Shown here: positions 60,129 through 64,000 of the stretch, piece by piece | How positions within the stretch are numbered: position 1 is the stretch's first letter | How the letters are laid out: each line of letters starts with the position of its first letter | Source: Rhodococcus sp. 105337 | GTDB taxonomy: Bacteria > Actinomycetota > Actinomycetes > Mycobacteriales > Mycobacteriaceae | DNA: 64,000 bases | Assembly: GCF_012844225.1 (NCBI RefSeq) | Contig: NZ_JABAGQ010000015.1 | Location: forward strand, 48,615-112,614 | Direction: 5' to 3' | Translations under genes and position numbers: made by a program | The notes under the pieces: generated by a model | What the model saw: only the letters and a program-made list of their open reading frames with translations | Told to the model about the DNA's origin: nothing | The model's database searches: none

Positions 60129-60824
60129 TCAGTACGCGGACGCGTTGTCCACATGGAAGTGGTAGAGGCTGCGGGCGGAGCCGTACCGGGTGAAGTCGCT
60201 GGGATCGGCGTCGAAGCCGGCCGCGTCGAGCAGTTCCCGGAGTTCCGCGAGATGTTCGGGGCGCATCGGTTTGGCGATGCAGTCTGCGCCGAGGGAGGCG
60301 ACAGTGCCCCGCACGTAGATGCGCGCCTCGTACAGCGAATCGCCGAGCGCCTCACCCGCATCGCCCAGTACGACCAGTCGCCCGGCCTGCCCCATGAACG
60401 CGCTCATGTGGCCGATGTTGCCGCCGACGACGATGTCGACGCCCTTCATCGAGATCCCGCAGCGAGCGGCGGCGTTCCCTTCGATCACGAGCAAGCCGCC
60501 GTGGGCGGTGGCTCCGGCGGATTGGGACGCGTCGCCTTTCACCCGCACCGTGCCCGACATCATGTTCTCCCCGACGCCGACGCCTGCGTTGCCGTCGATC
60601 GTCACGCGGGCATGCTGGTTCATCCCGGCTGCGTAGTAGCCGACGTGTCCGGAGATGTGCACCTCTATGGGCCGGTTCAGTCCGCACGCCAGTGCGTGCT
60701 GCCCCTGTGGATCGGTGACGTGCACGGTGGCGGGTGCCTCGGTCGCCTGGAGCGCCGTGTTGAGTTCCCGGGTGGTGGTCACGTCGAGGTCGTATGCGGC
60801 GGTGGGCAGCGTGTCGGTGGTCAT
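60129..60824 (-). CDS. glxC: GXGXG-domain glutamate synthase-like subunit
   Basis: A 231-residue right-handed beta-helix like the C-terminal GXGXG domain of glutamate synthase: repeats VGVGENMMSGTVRVKG, AHGGLLVIEGNAAARCG, VGGNIGHMSAFMGQAGRLVVLGDAG (read by the recurring G-x-G and GN/GD turns). It provides structure and the ammonia tunnel between amidotransferase and synthase. ATG 60824 follows GGAG. Genes glxB, C and D are spaced 31-43 bp. Confidence 0.9.
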   Translation of the reverse strand: MTTDTLPTAAYDLDVTTTRELNTALQATEAPATVHVTDPQGQHALACGLNRPIEVHISGHVGYYAAGMNQHARVTIDGNAGVGVGENMMSGTVRVKGDASQSAGATAHGGLLVIEGNAAARCGISMKGVDIVVGGNIGHMSAFMGQAGRLVVLGDAGEALGDSLYEARIYVRGTVASLGADCIAKPMRPEHLAELRELLDAAGFDADPSDFTRYGSARSLYHFHVDNASAY

Positions 60825-60867
60825 GAGTTTCTCCGGCGTCGAAGTGGCAGCGGCAATGCGGGTCCGG

Positions 60868-61755
60868 TCAGCGGTGCCATACGTAGACCCGTTCGGGTTC
60901 GGGTTCGAAGATGTGTGCGTCCGATATCCCGGGAAGATGTGCGAGAGCACGGAATTCGGAAGCCATCGCCACGTAGGAATCCGTTTCCGCGACGACGGCA
61001 GGTTTGCAGGCGATCGGATCGCGCACCACGGCGAACGCATCGGCCGTGGAGACGAGCAGCGTGTAGAAACCGTCGAACCGCTCCCCGAGCAGACGGAGCG
61101 CCTTGTCGAGGTCTGCTCCCTCGGCGAGGTGCTTGGCCACGAAGCGTGCACCCACTTCGGTGTCGTTGTCGCTGTCGAACACCACGCCCTCGTCTTCCAG
61201 TTCCCGTTTCACGGAAAGATGGTTCGAGAACGAGCCGTTGTGCACCAGGCACTGGTCCGGCCCCACGGCGAACGGATGGGAGCCCGCTGCCGTCACCGCG
61301 GATTCGGTGGCCATGCGGGTGTGGCCGACGCCCTGACGACCCGACGCCCGGGGAAGTCCGAACCGCTCGGCCAGCAGCAACGGGTTGCCCATTCCCTTGA
61401 GGACGGTGACTTCGTCGCCGAAACCGATCACGGTCGCGCCCGGGTCCACCCTGCGAACGGCGTCCGCCAGTGCCGCGGCGGGAACCGGTGCATGGACCAC
61501 GGTGGTGGGGGAGCGGTCGATGCCGGTGACGGAGACGCCCAGCGCATTCCTCAGGGCGCCGGCAAGATTCGCCGACGCTCCGAGGACCGAGACCGAGGAG
61601 TGTCCCGCCGGGGAGAATGCCGGATCTCCGTAGATGGCGACGCCCGCCGAGTCCGGTCCACGGTCCACCATTCGGCCGAGCATGCCTGTCAGCAGGTTAC
61701 CCAGACGTGGTTCGAGTGAGGCGTCACGGAGGTGAAGCCCGACGATTCCGCACAT
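60868..61755 (-). CDS. glxB: class II glutamine amidotransferase subunit
   Basis: A 295-residue Ntn-type glutaminase domain with Cys2 (MCGIVGLH) as nucleophile after Met removal, DRGPDSAG, and VHNGSFSNH and the DNDTEVGARF loop. It releases ammonia from glutamine for the GlxC/GlxD part. It lies 18 bp after glnT. The alternative name is MgsA of N-methylglutamate synthase. Confidence 0.9.
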   Translation of the reverse strand: MCGIVGLHLRDASLEPRLGNLLTGMLGRMVDRGPDSAGVAIYGDPAFSPAGHSSVSVLGASANLAGALRNALGVSVTGIDRSPTTVVHAPVPAAALADAVRRVDPGATVIGFGDEVTVLKGMGNPLLLAERFGLPRASGRQGVGHTRMATESAVTAAGSHPFAVGPDQCLVHNGSFSNHLSVKRELEDEGVVFDSDNDTEVGARFVAKHLAEGADLDKALRLLGERFDGFYTLLVSTADAFAVVRDPIACKPAVVAETDSYVAMASEFRALAHLPGISDAHIFEPEPERVYVWHR

Positions 61756-61773
61756 GTCTTCTCCTGGTCGGTG

Positions 61774-63174
61774 TCAGAAAGCGGTCAGGTAGTTGTCGAT
61801 CTCCCACGGCGTCACGGTGTTGTGCCACTGGAAGAATTCCTCGCGTTTGAGGGAGGTGAAGTACTCCGCGACCCCGGGTCCGGCAGCATCGAGTGCTGCG
61901 GTGACGACGGGATCGGCGGCGAGGGCGTCCATGGCGTGCAGGAGCGTCATCGGTAATGCGTCGGAGGCGACGCCCGCACCCGGCGTACCCGGATCGAGTC
62001 CGCGTTCGACACCGTCGAGTCCGGCGGCCACCGTCGCAGCGATCGCAAGATACGGATTGGTGGAGCCGTCACCGCCTCGTAGTTCGACGCGGTGGGAGTC
62101 CGGAACCCGGATGTAGTGGGTGCGGTCGTTGCCTCCGTAGGTCGCACGACGCGGCGACCAGGTGGCGCCGGAGGTGGTCGCGGTCGCACCCGTGCGCTTG
62201 TACGAGTTCACCGTGGGTGCCAGCACGCCCTGCAGGGCGGACGCGTGATCGAGAATTCCGCCGATGAACGAGTAGGCGAGGTCGGACAGGCCCAACCCCC
62301 GGAGGTCCCCGGCGTCGGGGAACGCGGCACGGTCGCCGTTCCACAGGGACATGTGCATGTGCATGCCGGTACCGGTTCGGTCGGCGAAGGGCTTGGGCAT
62401 GAAAGTTGCGGTCATGCCGCGTTGCTCGGCGAGGACGGAGATCAGGTACCGCAGGGTCATCACACGGTCGGCCGTGACGAGGGCCTCGTCGTAGCGGAAG
62501 TTCTGTTCGAACTGGCCGTTGCCGTCCTCGTGGTCGTTGGCGTAGTTGCCCCAGCCGAGAGTGTTCATCGCCGACGAGATGGACGTGAGGTGCTCGTACA
62601 TGCGGGTGACGTCGCGGGCGTCGTAACAGGGCTGGCGCGAGGTGTCGAGGAGATCGGCGGTGCGCAGGGTCCCCTCCTCGTCGCGCTGGACGAGGAAGTA
62701 CTCGATCTCGGCGCCGACCTTGACCGTGAGTCCCTTTTCCGCCGCGGCGGCGAGCGCCTTCTCGAGGATGATTCGCGGGGCGAAGGGCCAGGGCTTGCCT
62801 TCCACGTGGGGATCGCAGTGGACGAGCGCGAGGCCGTCGCGGATGAAGGGGATGGGGGTGAACGAAGAGAGATCGGGGATCGCGACGAGGTCGGGATCTT
62901 TCGGCACCTGGCCGATGGAACCGGCTGCGTAGCCGGCGAATCCGACACCGTCGTTCTGGAGTTCGTCGGCCGACTCGACCGGAACCAGCTTGGCACAGGG
63001 CTTTCCGGACAAGGTCGTGAAGACGGCCAGGATGAAGCGGGTGCCGGTGGCGCGTGCGAGGGAAGCGAGATCTGTGGCCTGGTCCGCGATGGTGCCGGAC
63101 GCAGTGCTCGGGTGCGGGTGACCGTTCGTCGACTGCGACCGCCGGGAGATGAGGTCGGTGGCTTCGAGCGTCAT
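61774..63174 (-). CDS. glnT: type III glutamine synthetase-like (GlnT/GMAS)
   Basis: A 466-residue glutamine synthetase homologue: AEIEYFLV (metal Glu), NDHEDGNGQFEQNF, MHMHMSLW, and APTVNSYKRTG with the Arg residues of the active site. Enzymes of this branch found next to glxBCD are annotated either as type III glutamine synthetase or as gamma-glutamylmethylamide synthetase, so it may join glutamate with ammonium or a primary amine. ATG 63174 follows CAGGAG. First gene of glnT-glxBCD; I recall the same genes with amt in the M. smegmatis GlnR regulon. Confidence 0.87.
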   Translation of the reverse strand: MTLEATDLISRRSQSTNGHPHPSTASGTIADQATDLASLARATGTRFILAVFTTLSGKPCAKLVPVESADELQNDGVGFAGYAAGSIGQVPKDPDLVAIPDLSSFTPIPFIRDGLALVHCDPHVEGKPWPFAPRIILEKALAAAAEKGLTVKVGAEIEYFLVQRDEEGTLRTADLLDTSRQPCYDARDVTRMYEHLTSISSAMNTLGWGNYANDHEDGNGQFEQNFRYDEALVTADRVMTLRYLISVLAEQRGMTATFMPKPFADRTGTGMHMHMSLWNGDRAAFPDAGDLRGLGLSDLAYSFIGGILDHASALQGVLAPTVNSYKRTGATATTSGATWSPRRATYGGNDRTHYIRVPDSHRVELRGGDGSTNPYLAIAATVAAGLDGVERGLDPGTPGAGVASDALPMTLLHAMDALAADPVVTAALDAAGPGVAEYFTSLKREEFFQWHNTVTPWEIDNYLTAF

Positions 63175-63316
63175 GGGAACTCCTGTGGTTCGGCGGCGGG
63201 GTTTCATGATGTGAATCGCTGTCGAATGTAATGAAACATAGCACGCATGACGACGGCGTTACGGAGCGGAGAAACGTCTGTGACACTCCGCCCCGTCCCA
63301 GGCCGATATCGACGCG

Positions 63317-64000
63317 CTAGCTGCCCCAGTGAGCCGGCGGTGAGAGGCGGTGCGGCAGCGTGGTGTCCGCACTACCCCGGGCGGCCGCGATCTGTGGCTG
63401 CGTCACATACAGTGCGGTCGAAAGGTCTGCGCCCTCGATCCGGGCATCCCGCAGGTCGGCGCCGAGGAGATCGACACCGGCCAGGGTGCTTCCCCGTAGA
63501 TCTGCCGCGATCAGACACGCGCCTCTGAGGTCGGCGCCGCACAGGCTGTGTGCGCGCAGGTCTCTGCCCGCCAGGTCGGCACCCGGATATGCGTCGGGCA
63601 CGGTCGCTCGTGCGTCCGCCCGATACCCGGCGCGCACCTCTTCGCTGACCTGCCGGAGTGCCAGGGCGACGCGGGCATGCAGTGCGTTCACATCCGTCCT
63701 CAACAGCGCATCGATCGTCCCGCGCGCCGTGCGTGCGACGAGTTCGGCGAGATGCAGCGCCGCTCGCGCTGCGTCGGGATCGAAGGTGCGTGCCCGCGCC
63801 TCCGCGAGGTGCCAGAGCATCTCGTGTAGTTGCCGCACGACCGCGAACGCGGCAAACATCGTGCGGCGCTCCTGCGAGTCCCGATCCGGCTCGGTGCCGT
63901 GGAAGAGGCGTTGGGAGACCGCTTGGGACTGCCCCCACTTCAGTTGACTCGTGGGGTTGAGCGGTTCAGGCCGCGTATGCGACTTGGTTGATTGTCTCAA
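63317..64000 (-). CDS. pentapeptide-repeat protein, partial
   Basis: The C-terminal 227 residues (open to the window edge). A helical first part (FAAFAVVRQLHEMLWHLAEAR) precedes about a dozen pentapeptide repeats of the A(D/C)LxG form (GADLAGRDLRAHSLCGADLRG in consecutive fives), which build a right-handed beta-helix. Such proteins include DNA mimics that protect gyrase (MfpA, Qnr), but the repeats here are few. The TTG at 64000 is not a convincing start; the gene probably continues beyond the window. Convergence or operon status unknown. Confidence 0.75.
   Translation of the reverse strand: MRQSTKSHTRPEPLNPTSQLKWGQSQAVSQRLFHGTEPDRDSQERRTMFAAFAVVRQLHEMLWHLAEARARTFDPDAARAALHLAELVARTARGTIDALLRTDVNALHARVALALRQVSEEVRAGYRADARATVPDAYPGADLAGRDLRAHSLCGADLRGACLIAADLRGSTLAGVDLLGADLRDARIEGADLSTALYVTQPQIAAARGSADTTLPHRLSPPAHWGS

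Overview
High-GC actinobacterial DNA, almost certainly from a mycolic-acid-containing Mycobacteriales member, most likely Rhodococcus. Three gene orders match, from memory, the Mycobacterium tuberculosis chromosome: tRNA-His/orn/HerA-like ATPase/cmrA (Rv2511-Rv2509), ettA to pepN, and tig-clpP1-clpP2-clpX (the last two together Rv2477c-Rv2457c). cmrA (mycolate reductase), desA3 with its ferredoxin reductase, ctaJ and a mycothiol-type DsbA protein fit this group. A rubber oxygenase and a steroid beta-oxidation cluster point to Rhodococcus in particular.

Layout. 1-7 kb: end of an L,D-transpeptidase gene, a secreted lipase, tRNA-His, orn, a HerA-like ATPase, cmrA and an MFS transporter. 7-9 kb: a TetR gene divergent from a Tat-exported latex-clearing protein (Lcp), with a palindrome between them. 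9-13.4 kb: alpha/beta hydrolase, TetR, and the divergent desaturase operon (reductase, desA3, a 77-residue protein) with a perfect palindrome at its promoter. 13.4-17 kb: NADP glutamate dehydrogenase, then a bile-salt-hydrolase-type gene of lower GC lying at the 3' side of a tRNA-Arg gene, then DedA. 17-24 kb: a two-component system, DUF4352 protein, CopD-CtaG copper/oxidase assembly protein, TspO-like protein and a second copy of the lipase. 24-43 kb: conserved housekeeping block (ettA, thioesterase, giant NAD glutamate dehydrogenase, thioesterase, aglA, glbO, HNH, ctaJ, DUF5130, pepN, DsbA, rpiB, Nei, a degenerate WS/DGAT). 43-47.6 kb: tRNA-Gly, tRNA-Pro, tig, clpP1, clpP2, clpX.

47.7-55.5 kb is a catabolic cluster: Hsd4A-like SDR, divergent KstR-like TetR, FadA5-like thiolase, fused FadE34-like acyl-CoA dehydrogenase, Hsd4B-like MaoC hydratase, hotdog protein and a second SDR. 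Together they can supply every enzyme class of one beta-oxidation round on a steroid (sterol or bile acid) side chain. Two nearly identical AT-rich palindromes sit before the two outward transcription units and look like the operators of the KstR-like repressor.

55.5-63.2 kb is nitrogen metabolism: fdhD (alone), amt, an XRE-cupin regulator, and the operon glnT-glxB-glxC-glxD (type III glutamine synthetase plus a three-part glutamate-synthase-like enzyme). Matching GlnR-like boxes occur before amt and gdhA. The window ends in a pentapeptide-repeat gene cut by the right edge.

The points most worth following are the transferred-looking bile salt hydrolase beside tRNA-Arg, the KstR-like regulator with its AAT/ATT operator variant, and the Lcp/TetR pair. 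No CRISPR array, transposase, integrase or phage gene was seen.
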